A stretch of DNA of 64,000 bases from Onchidella celtica (taxonomy: Eukaryota > Mollusca > Gastropoda > Systellommatophora > Onchidiidae), in contig OZ007569.1 in NCBI GenBank assembly GCA_963931925.1, positions 27,776,024 through 27,840,023 on the forward strand, in the 5' to 3' direction. This document shows positions 10,523 to 21,260 of the stretch, piece by piece; the stretch's first letter is position 1, and each line of letters opens with the position of its first letter. The notes beneath the pieces were generated by a model, which saw only the letters and a program-made list of their open reading frames with translations, searched no databases and was not told where the DNA came from. Position numbers and translations under genes: made by a program.

Positions 10523-10632
10523 TAGATCTAGTTCTAGTTTAGGCCCAGAGTTCAGTCATCGTTCCACGTCTCTGCTTTGCCTCAATCCAATTTGCTTCTA
10601 GATATCTAGATCTAGATTTCTAGATCTATGTC
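10523..10632. repeat. TCTAGA-rich palindromic patch
   Basis: Repeated TCTAGA/AGATCTAG words (AGATCTAGATCTAG near 10537, TCTAGATCTAGATTTCTAG near 10603) occur in both halves, giving small self-complementary structures. Simple palindromic repeat; no function is claimed. Confidence 0.6.
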
Positions 10633-11605
10633 ATGTGAATTTTTTTTAAAGATGAAATACGTTTAATATCTCGAGATTAAAGTGGATGAATAATTCGTAC
10701 CAGATTCGTGAGAATTCAGCAGCTTGTGCTGTGTTTCATGTTTTCTTTCTGTGATTGTGGATCATTGTTTGTGTGAGGAGAAAAAAAAAAAGACTCAAAA
10801 AGAATTAAAAAAAAAACAACAAAAAAAACTGCCTTGCAAGTCATAGTTTATTTGTTGTTTGTCTTTGTTTATACTAAATCAATTGATGCTTGGTGTCATT
10901 CTTATCTTCACAGGTTTGAAAGAGTTTTGCAACTTTGTCGATTTACACTACCAGAAAATGGATTTAGCTCTCTTCAAGTTTACTTCAACCATTTGAAGCT
11001 CTTTGGGGGAAAGGTCACATAGAGACCCTCGTGGTTGTCACATCCTTAAATCTTCCAATGGAAGCGAGTATCGGTTTACCTCTAAATCTGATTATTCTAC
11101 TTCTAGATGATACATAATGTATGATTAGGCCTACATATTGCTAGCTGCCATGTATTTCACAATGAAGCTTCTGTGTTGCTAGATCTGTGTAGTAGGCTAC
11201 TTGCTGCCTCCACATTTCCGGAAGATAAATATTGACCATTATTATTGTTTGAAATTCAATTTAAGTAACAATTCAGATGGATTTGACCAGACCTGTAGTA
11301 GAAAAGAAGTTGTGCCTTGGGCATGTCATCTTAATCTTTCACTGGAACAATGGGAGAGTAGGCCTAATCACTCCACTGCCCAATCATGTAAAATTGCAAC
11401 CTGAAAGTTAGGCCTACTTACAGTTCATATGGCATTATCATCATAGAAGTTTCATTTGAATTCATTGGAAATGCTATTAGTATTAATGTATTGTTTTCAA
11501 AATCTTTGATTGGGAAAATACCAGGGATTGCATTTTAACATTTGTTTATAAATTAACAGAAATATGTGCATTCTAATTCTATGCATTTTAGCAAAAGAAA
11601 GTAAA
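10633..11605. other. Probable intron or intergenic sequence
   Basis: Includes an A-rich tract at 10780-10828. An acceptor-like TCTTCACAG ends at 10914 and is followed by a frame open to 11022 whose translation (FERVLQLCRF and onward) has plausible composition, but it lacks a good donor and a recognisable family. It is noted as a weak exon candidate only. Confidence 0.4.
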
Positions 11606-11812
11606 GGGAGGAGTTCCGTACTCGAGCGCCAAAGACCAGAAACTAACTAAAAGAGATGATACATAGCTACCCCGGGGGCTTTCCCTGATATGTTAATCTT
11701 ACTACTGCCCAGACGAACATCGGCCTACGGCCTCGATGATACAAACTGACTAGACCCTCACGTCGTTACTTATCAATCTGACAAAGTGGCGCTCGAGTAA
11801 GGTACTCCTCCC
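11606..11812. mobile_element. 207-bp MITE with 26-bp TIRs and 8-bp target duplication
   Basis: Terminal inverted repeats at 11606-11631 and 11787-11812 agree at 24 of 26 positions, starting GGGAGGAGT and ending CTCGAGCGCCA. Perfect direct repeats AAAGTAAA flank the element at 11598-11605 and 11813-11820. An 8-bp TSD fits hAT, P or Merlin; the GGGAGG start is more like Merlin, whose ends begin GGAG, than like typical hAT ends, which begin CAG. The interior has no coding capacity, so the element depends on a transposase from elsewhere. The clean TSD and TIRs suggest a fairly recent insertion. Confidence 0.8.
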
Positions 11813-11820
11813 AAAGTAAA

Positions 11821-14800
11821 TTTTGCTATTAAAATTTTGGGATAGAATGGATCTGGGGTGCATTTTGTTACATTTCAAGAAATAATCTGTAGTATGGGAA
11901 AAAGATAAGCCTTAGATGTAGTGGTTAAATTGGAACAAGTAAAACAGAAGTAATCCACCAAGCAATGCATGGATGGTAGGCTTACATTAGTAACAACAAT
12001 ATTCTACATGTCTTCTTTCTAAGCCAAACTGTCTTTGCAAACAGTACAGTAGTTCAACGCCCTGGGAGTTGAGTCCCGTGGATGTCGCAGTGACACCCAA
12101 AAGTGAAGCTGATCAAGGCTTACAGTATCAAACACGGAATGCGGCAAATAGTCTTGTCAACATAATTACAGTACCGGTATCATGAATGCACTGAAATAAG
12201 TTTGAGTTCAGAAATTTATTGTCATGAAAAAGAAATTCTGTACATTATTGACATCACTGATTTTTGAATGTACACTGGCACATTTATGTGTGAAATTAGT
12301 CTTAGGCCAGACGAAGGAAATGAAAATTGAAACTTGCAGTAGAAAGCGAGCTTCTGACATCAGAATCATGAAGGCTAAACCTTGATACTAATGAAATGAC
12401 AATTGAATTCAACAAAAGCACACAAAAAAAAAAAGGTAAAATGTACATTTCAGCAGAAAATTGAATATTATATGAAGTCACTGTCTTCTCAGATTATTCT
12501 TTTCACTCTCTTTCAACTTTTCTGTCCTTTATTCAGCTCCAATCTTTTGCGGGACGGCCTCAACACTTGGGTGTGATCAGCATGGTTGCGAATATTATGA
12601 CCTCCTGGTGGTTTGATTTTGTTTGTCCCAGGTCAAAACATCGTTATGAAATATATGCTTCAGGAACTCACACAAAAACAATATTTACCGTATGTCCAGA
12701 ACTGGAATTTCCAGAATTTACAGTTGATCAAAATTATACAAGCTGCAATACTTCTGCATGTTACAGTTCCTGAAAGTGTAACACTTCATATTATTATTAA
12801 TTACCTGAACAGTGAATAGAACGGGTAAAATTGAAACTCGTTCACAGTATGCTCTGTCTTGCTGTCCAACTCTTTCAGTATTTCCAGGAGACAAAAAGTA
12901 CCAAAAGACCTACAGAAAGCCAGAAAACCTCATCTTCACAAGGCTAACTGGGAAGTGCTGCCACAGTATAAGTTAACCAAATACAAAAGCAACATAACAC
13001 AAGTTACACAGTACACACTTCTATCATGTAAGGAGACAAATCATTTTTGAAATTTACTACGATTCATGTTTTAACTGATACGAGGTAGCACAAATGCTTT
13101 CAGTTCATTGACGATATAAATAATGTATCATTGATCTAGTGCTTGAATTTACTTAAAAAATCATAAAATAAGCTATCATCAAGCTGCCACAATATGTACT
13201 AGCTGCTTTGGCTATGAATACTATGATTCTACTGTGCAAAGTCAATTGGTTAGGATGTCGGGAATTTTGTTTGTGAAGTGTGCATTTTCAGTCCTTTGAT
13301 TGCAGTGCAGTCGTGATGAGTCAAATTACTGGTAAAATGAAATGCTGGATGGGTTCCCCTCCCAGTCCCAACTGGACTGACGGTGGCAAAGTTTCCTGGC
13401 AGGGCGGAACAAGAAAGAAAGAATCCAACCAAACCTCTAGGATGACATTTTGATGCCACAGTACGCGCTATCCACGAAATTTAAAATTTCACTGAGAACA
13501 GGTTTGAGTCCTGCAGTGAGAAATGAGTCTGGTAATGCAAGTTACAATTGTAGGTGACAACTGACAGATTATGAACTGCTGATGCTAAATTCTAAGAAGT
13601 AACTGCATCAGTTTTGTGAGCGGCAGACAAAAACGTTCTTGAATGATCCAAGCAAAGGGATAATTTCATTTTCATATTCGTCTTACCAAAAATGGGGAGA
13701 ACTAGTTTGAACTTTGTACGGAACGAGCATTTGGAATAGTGATTATGCCAGGGCATGTCCATGCCACGAAATTCAGTGAAATTGTGCCATTGAATTTAGC
13801 GGGTATTATTGAAACTTTGCATTCGTCATTTATTAAAAATGTTACAGAATGAAGATGAATGAGCACTGTGTGGGGCCACAATTAGAAATATCGAGTATGA
13901 TTAGTAATCTTAATTTTCTGAAGAATAACAGCATTGACAGGTTGCTGTTTGGGGGTACCAGTACAAAAACAAAACTTCATCATTGTAGAGTTCATTCCTC
14001 AAAGCTCGAAACATTTTGTCTTTTCTGAGGATTTGTATTGCATACCTTCTCTACCTCTTTTCTTAGGTTGGTGGAATTTTCATTCAGAATGACTAATTGT
14101 CATTTCCGATTCGGGGAAATGATTCTTCCAAAATGTTTGGTCATGTGCCTGACAAAGTGAAGTGGGCTTGAGGTATGTTCACTCCTTGCAGCTTTTTCCA
14201 GATCAAAGCCTTCGTTTTTGACAGAAGTGCCAGGCCCCAATTTTGGGAAATTGCAGATGCTGTACTTTTTCTCTTTCTGTGAAAATGATTTTCTCAAGCT
14301 CTATGGATGGTGGTCCTCTCATAACCTGTGCCTCTCTACCGGTAATGTGTTAAATTGTATAATTTAATTTGTAAAGAACTGTTAGTAACTAGTACTAGTA
14401 GTAGCAATGATTTCCTAGAGTCGGAACTGTTAATATATATTAAAGAAAAAAATACTAATAGTAAAAACTTTCAATGGCAGAATAACTACCAAGAAGGTAT
14501 TAAAAAATTACTGCTATTCAAGTCTATTGAGGTCGACAGTTTAGGTTACTGGGGCTGTCATAATTTATTTGTCCAGATCAGAAAGCAATGTAATTTGCAG
14601 TACGGGTATAAATTTTATAATTTGTACGTTTGCATGGCTTATTATGCTCGGTGTAAATTTGTACTTCAACTTCAGAATTATCTTTGGTCTTATGGCCATT
14701 CATTAGTATAGGCTGAACGTAATTTTATACTGAGGAAACGAACAGAGGTTGTGTTTGCTTGCAAAAACTTCGAAGCCATAGGAGATTGTATTGGGTAGGG

Positions 14801-17035
14801 GAAATATCACCTTTGTCTTTTCACAGAGGACAACGAAGCTGAACTGTCTGTGTTATACCACTCACATTTGGGTGAAATCATGTACATACTCTTGTAAAGG
14901 CTTTCAACAAGAAGAACACGGTCATACTGCATAGGAGTTTGTGCCTCCCCTGATGGCTACATCATTATTAATGCAATTGATGGAATAATGTGGCCGGGCA
15001 AGAGCTTTGGTCATTGCCCTTTGTCTCCGTTTTTTTGTTCAATCTTCAAGTATCCTGTCTTGCTGTGTACTGTAAGTTTCTTCATTATAATGTTAGACTC
15101 CCTTTAACAAGATTTATAAAGTAATTTTCAAGTGAAGTTGTTGCGGATGGGGTTGCTTGTTTTTTTCAAAATTTGAAATGTGAGATAAATTCATTGTCAA
15201 TGTCATTCATGGACAATAGTGGGGAATATGAAATATTATTCTTTAGGCTCAGCCTTGTCCAGGAGGGCAGGTGTGGGACGTGGTTTCGGGAAAGGTGTTT
15301 TTCTTTCAGCAGGTTGCAGGCTGCTTGTAGGAAACTGATATTTCAAGCTGACATACATGGCGACAAATTGTCTAGCTTCCCTACTTGGCAACTTTTTGCT
15401 GCTGCTTGGAAACATGCCTGCCAGTAAGACTTTCCTTCCAACTTGAAGTGACAGTGATTGATGTGTGTCCTGGCCCAGCAATTCAAACTGCAAGAGCAAG
15501 CATTGAATTTGTACGCTGTAAATATTTCACTCCCCAATACCGGCACACATGTATTATCTTATCAATACACATTGTAACTTAGGATCAAAACTATTAGTTG
15601 TCAACCTGGTTGGAGTTATTTCTTAGGCTTCGCTTGTCACTTGTACAAGAATGTTCAGGAGCAGAAAGGCAAAAATGAAAATATTTGAGTATTTTGAGTA
15701 GGCCTAATTTGTTTAAATCATAGTGGTTCATCATTTTCAAATTTTTAATCAGTACGGTAACACTGTTTTGAAAATTTCATTTCTTGGTTGTGCAGGAAAT
15801 GTCTCATCAGATAATTGATGAGGAAATGGAAGGGTGTGCTGTTCTATCTTTCCAGGTTCTATAATATCAATTTATGTTGAGTTCCTTTGTAAAGTTTGTG
15901 GCAAATGAAACTGAAAAGAAAAAAGAAGTGTCAGTTCAGCCATGTTTCGTGTCAAATGTTGATCCCAGCTTGAAAATCCATCTCCTCTTATACTAAGTAC
16001 TTTATGGTGTAGTGTCTTACCTTTATAATATGATAATCTGCCTGAGTAATTATTGCATGCTGTTCAACTCAAGACGGTGTCCCAAATGTAATAGTCTTGT
16101 TACTTAGTTGAAGGTTTTGTCCATCTTCTTCAAGTTCTTGTCCTTTGCTTAAGAAAATCTTATTTCTGATCTTGAAAGTAATGAAAACTCTTAGCATTAA
16201 CATCTTGAGTGAGGAGAAATGGAAGAACACGCAACAGCATTCACCAGTGCAGACAAGTTGTACATGTAGCAACATACACCCATAAGGGAAAATGACGCAA
16301 AATACAAGAAGAAAATTTGGAAGTTGCTGCAATGTTCTGGCTCACCAATCTGTTTTCAGGTAGGCCTACCCACTGGAAATCGCTGGTCATTGCAATGCAA
16401 GATCATGAAGATGAGTTTAGGACTACCTAATGTCTTCCAACATTGTGGTGGTTTTTATGAAACTAAGGAAAAGTTGCAGAGGATGCATGATGTCCAAACA
16501 CATGCAAAGGCAAGCTACAAATTACAATAAATTGAATAATAAGCCTCGAGTTTGAGTTCAGAAAATGTACCTTTCTTTGTAATTCATGAAATCTAACAAA
16601 ATGCAAAAAATTAAACAGTTAATATTCTGCAATTTTAATCCCCATGAAAAAGCATTCATTATTCAATGTAAAACATTTTCTTGAACATACACCTGTTTTG
16701 GTACAACCTCCACAAAAGGAAGAGATGACAGACAAAAAATTACCGCATCACTGGGGAGAATGGGAATGGAAGTGGGATGGAACATTTTTTTTTCAGTTTT
16801 CTTTCATTGGATAGTTTTTCATCAATCTGGAGCCAAGAGATGACTTGTCATGATGCTGAGTGGTCCTTTCATTCAGATTGTCGACACAACCTCTGTTCAG
16901 CACCTGCAGAAATTTATAGATCATCTCGATTCTACACGAAGATGGGCGTTTTCACAGTGACAGAAGTTTACTTTGTGGTTGGTCAGCAGTGAGTCACTGA
17001 GTGGCTATTACTGGAGTAAAGATGACATGTAAGTT
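11821..17035. other. AT-rich non-coding stretch, nothing convincingly recognised
   Basis: About 5.2 kb. A fair acceptor (T/C-rich tract then TTATTCAG) ends at 12537, but the following frames give no known protein. Short open frames occur on both strands (15173-15427 +, 15236-15499 -, 14355-14711 +), overlapping and unrelated to any family I know. It may be intron of a gene starting near 10350. No tRNA, rRNA or transposon ends were found by eye. Confidence 0.4.
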
Positions 17036-17211
17036 AAAAAAAAAAAAAAAAGCAACCCCAGAAAAAAAAGCCAAAAAAAAAAAAGGCAACCAAAAAAAAA
17101 AGGGCAGAAAGAAAAAATGAAAAAAAAGTCCAGAAAAATGGCAAAAGAAAAAAAAAGGGGGGGGGGGGGCAGAAACATGCCAAAGCAAAAAAAAAAAAAA
17201 AAAAAAGGTCC
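17036..17211. repeat. A/G homopurine tract
   Basis: About 175 bases, almost only A and G with scattered C, including A runs of up to about 22 and a G run of about 13 near 17157-17169. It lies about 200-350 bases to the left of the first degenerate satellite copies. The minus-strand Phe-rich frames here (16994-17220) are translations of this tract. Confidence 0.9.
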
Positions 17212-17389
17212 CTGGGACAAATAGTGCTATAGTGTATTTAACTACTGTACATGTATTATTATTATTATGTAACTGCTTTGGATGTGATGGGTAGTTGCAA
17301 CACTACATCTTCCTGTGCTTATGGACTTGGAAGTTCCCATTGCCTCACCTTGACTGAAGTGTAGGTAGCCGTGTGTATGAGGGCACATC

Positions 17390-18851
17390 TGCCAATTTGC
17401 TCCTAAACATAGGGCCTCCAGCTGCCTCAAAGCAAACCTGGTGTGTGCAGCAGTGACAATTCTGTATTCCCCAAGTTACCAAGACCTGCCTTATTTACCT
17501 CAGGCTTGTGAGAGCTCAAGAAATGGCAGCTTCAGTTTGTGGTTGGCTAATAATGATTGGTGAGCTCTTCAAACTTCAAGTAAGTCAAAGGTGACAGCGT
17601 TTGTGTCATGTATGTCATGTGTGTGTGTGTATTTTTTTTTCTGGGCACTTGTGCAGTTTTTCCAGAGGAAGAATTATAAATGGCAGTGTGCATGTGGATG
17701 TGTGTTTTATTTTCTTTCATGCACAATGTTCTTCTTGGTGATGGTAACTTCACTGCCTGTGGACTGTTGTTATGGAGCCGGAATAAAGAAGAATCTTTAC
17801 GCCAACGATATAATTTATGGGAACTGCCTTGTATGCTGATAAACCTGCTGCTTCCATCTCCCTGAATTTACGGTCCAGAGCATGTGACTGGAACAGCTGA
17901 AGAGCAACTTCGATGTGCACAGTGACGATCCTTCTGTATTGCTTGATGTATTGCCGACAAATGCCTCGTTTCCTTCTTATCTGAGAGATTTGGTTGAACA
18001 GCAGCTGCAATGTGATTTTTGGTCATCTATCGCCAAATGGGTCATGATCCGTTAGCCCTTGTGCTTGTGGTCTGCCATTGCTGAGGAATGTCCAGTCTGG
18101 AGGTCTGAAGTCCCTCATCTGATGTAGAGGATGGATTTCAAGCTGTGTATGTTGGTGGTGTTTACGACAAGACGTTAATTAGACTGCCTGTTTATTCAAA
18201 AGAATGTTTTGAGGATGATCCTGTTAAGCTGATGCTCTTCAAATGAGTCATAGTATGATTCTTGTATACATTATGTGTGCGCATGTCTTATGGTTTTGTG
18301 CATTCACATACGGCAATGATGAAATATGGAAGAAAAAAAGGGATGCAGTGATACTGATAGTCTATGATTATCTTGGGTGAAAAGACCAATGTGGACTCGA
18401 GAGAGATTATTCAGTGAGTTTTTGATGTGTGTGTGTGATTTTTTGTTGTTGTTGTTGTTGTTGTTGGTTGTCTATTATTGCAGATAAAAAGGACTAACAA
18501 GAATTCAGAGAAAGCCGTCAGGAGATTTTTTATATATGTGTGGTTTACGTTTTCTGAATTTACAGACACCATGGATGAATAAGAAATATAAGGCAAGGAA
18601 AAGAGAAAAGAAATGAAATTACCATGAGGTTATATAAAGGAAGGATTTGCATGGGATAAAGAGAGGTTGGTGAAAGTGAGGTTTTGGTTTGTGCGTGTGG
18701 TTTTTCTTGTTGTCTATTACCAGATAACAAGACCATGGAGAAACGGGAGAAAATTTTCCAGAGGTCAAGTGATTTTTTGGTATTTGTGTGTGTGTGTGTT
18801 TTTATTGGAAAGAATGGTTTGTGGATGATCTGTTGAGCCGACGCTGTTGAA
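17390..18851 (+). repeat. Degenerate, partly deleted copies at the left margin of the tandem array
   Basis: From about 17580 the sequence aligns with the monomer at roughly 70 percent. TCCAGAGG, GGATGTGTGTTTTAT, GCCTGTGGACTG, TATGGGAACTGCCTT, GGTCCAGAG and GTGCACAGTGA all occur in monomer order. About 170 bases (roughly 17850-18020) align with no gap. The 17390-17560 part (CCTGGTGTGTGCAG..GTGAC) may be a still older remnant. A second copy starts near 18244 and lacks the whole E and F blocks, running from its D block directly into the F end (near 18800-18851). Some intron-like GT..AG pairs survive here (for example 18415-18483) and others are destroyed. Confidence 0.75.
18443..18469 (+). repeat. 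(GTT)n microsatellite inside a degenerate monomer
   Basis: About eight GTT/TTG units inside the intron-2 equivalent of the degenerate copy. The tract is absent from the homogenised copies, so it is a local expansion. Confidence 0.9.
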
Positions 18852-20045
18852 GTGAGTAAAAAATGTGTGGATGTATGTGTGTGTGTGTTTTAGTTTTGTA
18901 CATTCACAGAGAGCAATGATGAAATATGGGATGTAAAAAAGAAGAGATGAAGTGACATTGTAAAGGCCATCTCGGGTGGAAAGAGCAATGCAAAATCGCG
19001 GGCGGTTATTCAGTGAGTTTTTGGTGTGAGTATGTGCATGTGGAGTTTTTTTTCTTGTCATTGACTATCTAATTTCAGATAAAAGAACCATGAAGAATTT
19101 GGAAGAGAGCATCAGGCGAGTTACAATGCATATGCTATCAGTTTTGTACCTTTACAGAACGCATGGATGAAAATGAGATGAGGAAAAGAGAAAAGCAATG
19201 AAACGACCATTAATGGTTAGGTTCATGGGAAAATGCGCGTGGGATCAAGAGAGGTTTCTGAAAGTGAGTTTTTGGTATTTGTGTGTGTGTGTTTTCTTTA
19301 TTGCCTTTTTGCAGGTAATGGATGACCAAGAATTGGAGAATATTTTGAAGTGAGTCATGGTGTGAATGTGGGTGAATGTGTTTTTTTTTAGGTTTTGTAC
19401 ATTCACAGAGGCCTCAGATGAGATGAGACTAAAGAAAGCTAGATAAAGAGTGTGGCTACTGTTCTTTCCAGAGGACGAGCCACTGTAAGTGGTGTGTGTG
19501 TGCGGATGTGTGTGTTTTATTTCTGTACATTCACAGATGATAGGTAATGTTATTGGCTGTGGACTGATGTATTTGTGGAATGTGGATGAAGAAGAAAGTT
19601 TCCCAGAGGACACCTATGGGAACTGCCTTGATGTTGATGGCATGTTAGCTGCATCCAGCTTCCTGCATTTCTGGTCCAGAGGTTGTGACTGAAACTGCTT
19701 GAGAACAAGTGTGGTGTGCACAGTGAGGATGATTGCGTCTTCTTTGAAGTGTTGTTGAGACCTGCATTGTTTCCTTCTGGTGTGTGAACCCTGGTGAAAC
19801 AGCATCTGCAGTGTGATTTTCCATGGTCCATGAACATGTGATGAATGATCCATTGGAGGTGGCCCTTAATGCTTGTGGTTTGGCCTTGCTGAAGATGTCC
19901 AGACTGGAGGCTGTTGGTGCATGATGAGATGTATATGATTGACTTGAAGTAGTGGATGTTGATGGTGTCTGTGGCAATGAATCTGGCCGTTATTTAACTG
20001 CGCGTGTTCCCTGGAAAGAAATTTTATTGAGTCCACGCTGTTGAA

Positions 20046-21260
20046 GTGAGTAAAAAATGTGATGGATGTATGTGTGTGTGTTTTAGTTTTGTACATTCAC
20101 AGAGGGCAATGATGAAATCTGGAATGAAAAAAAAGAAGAGATGAAGTGACACTGTGATGGCCATCTCAGGTGCAAAGAGCAATGCAAAATCAAGGGGGAT
20201 TATTCAGTGAGTTTTTGGTGTGTGTATGTGCATGTGGAATTTTTGTTCTTTTCATTGGCTATCTAATTGCAGATAAAAGAACCATGAAGAATTTGGAAGA
20301 GAGCATCAGGCGAGTTACAATGTGAATATGTATACATGCATGCATATGCTCTTAGTTTTGTACCTTTACAGAACGCATGGATGAAAATGAGATGAGGAAA
20401 AGAGAAAAGTAATGAAACGACCATTAATGGTTATGTTCATGGGAAAATGCGCGCGGGATCAAGAGAGGTTTCTGAAAGAGAATTTTCGGTATTTGTGTGT
20501 GTGTGTTTTCTTTATTGCCTTTTTGCAGGTAATGTATGACCAAGAATTGGAGAATATTTTGAAGTGAGTCATGGTGTGAATGTGGGTGAATGTGTTTTTT
20601 TTATAGTTTTTGTACATTCACAGAGGCCTCGGATGAGATGAGACACAAGAAAGCTAGATAAAGAGTGTGGCTACTGTTCTTTCCAGAGGACGAGCCAATG
20701 TAAGTGGTGTGTGTGTGCGGATGTGTGTGTTTTATTTCTGTACATTCACAGATGATAGGTAATGTTATTGGCTGTGGACTGATGTATTTCTGGAATGTGG
20801 ATGAAGAAGAAAGTTTCCCAGAGGACACCTATGGGAACTGCCTTGATGTTGATGGCATGTTAGCTGCATCCAGCTTCCTGCATTTCTGGTCCAGAGGTTG
20901 TGACTGAAACTGCTTGAGAACAAGTGTGGTGTGCACAGTGAGGATGATTGCGTCTTCTTTGAAGTGTTGTTGAGACCTGCATTGTTTCCTTCTGGTGTGT
21001 GAACCCTGGTGAAACAGCATCTGCAGTGTGATTTTCCATGGTCCATGAACATGTGATGAATGATCCATTGGAGGTGGCCCTTAATGCTTGTGGTTTGGCC
21101 TTGCTGAAGATGTCCAGACTGGAGGCTGTTGGTGCATGATGAGATGTATATGATTGACTTGAAGTAGTGGATGTTGATGGTGTCTGTGGCAATGAATCTG
21201 GCCGTTATTTAACTGCGCGTGTTCCCTGGAAAGAAATTTTATTGAGCCGACGCTGTTGAA
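20046..21260 (+). repeat. Reference monomer with six minimal-intron-like segments
   Basis: Segments with donor-like starts and CAG ends: 20046-20102 (GTGAGT, 57 nt), 20207-20272 (GTGAGT, 66), 20322-20371 (GTGAAT, 50), 20478-20528 (GAGAAT here, GTGAGT in some copies, 51), 20564-20623 (GTGAGT, 60) and 20700-20751 (GTAAGT, 52). Between them lie blocks A 20103-20206, B 20273-20321, C 20372-20477, D 20529-20563, E 20624-20699 and F 20752-21260. Segments 1, 5 and 6 end GTACATTCACAG and 3 ends GTACCTTTACAG. Blocks A, C and E are purine-rich and mutually similar (GATGA(A/G)AT cores), and B resembles D, so the monomer grew from three duplicated sub-repeats. No single reading frame runs through the joined blocks: A, C and E contain stops. 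True splicing is unproven. Confidence 0.7.
20752..21260. other. F block of the monomer (509 nt), open on both strands
   Basis: The longest block without an intron-like segment. On + it begins ATGATAGGTAATG right after CAG, with a 51-codon frame ending TGA at 20905-20907 (MIGNVIGCGLMY, then an acidic stretch). On - it has three overlapping frames of 110, 95 and 79 codons. All copies share them because the copies are nearly identical, so repetition is not evidence of coding. In several copies (for example 47564, 51214, 54864, 56074) CACCTATGGG is replaced by CACATTATGTG, which shifts the + frame. The 79-codon minus frame is kept without gaps for ~55 codons in the degenerate copy at 17750-18010, at a protein identity no higher than its DNA identity predicts. 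A functional protein is not supported. Confidence 0.5.

Noticed and set aside
10378-11022. Two-exon gene joining the ATG at 10356 to the block after 10914
   Set aside because: The junction can be read in frame, but the product is under 50 residues, the donor is only fair and no family is recognised; not enough to annotate.
16994-17220. Phe-rich minus-strand membrane-like proteins
   Set aside because: They are translations of the A/G homopurine tract.
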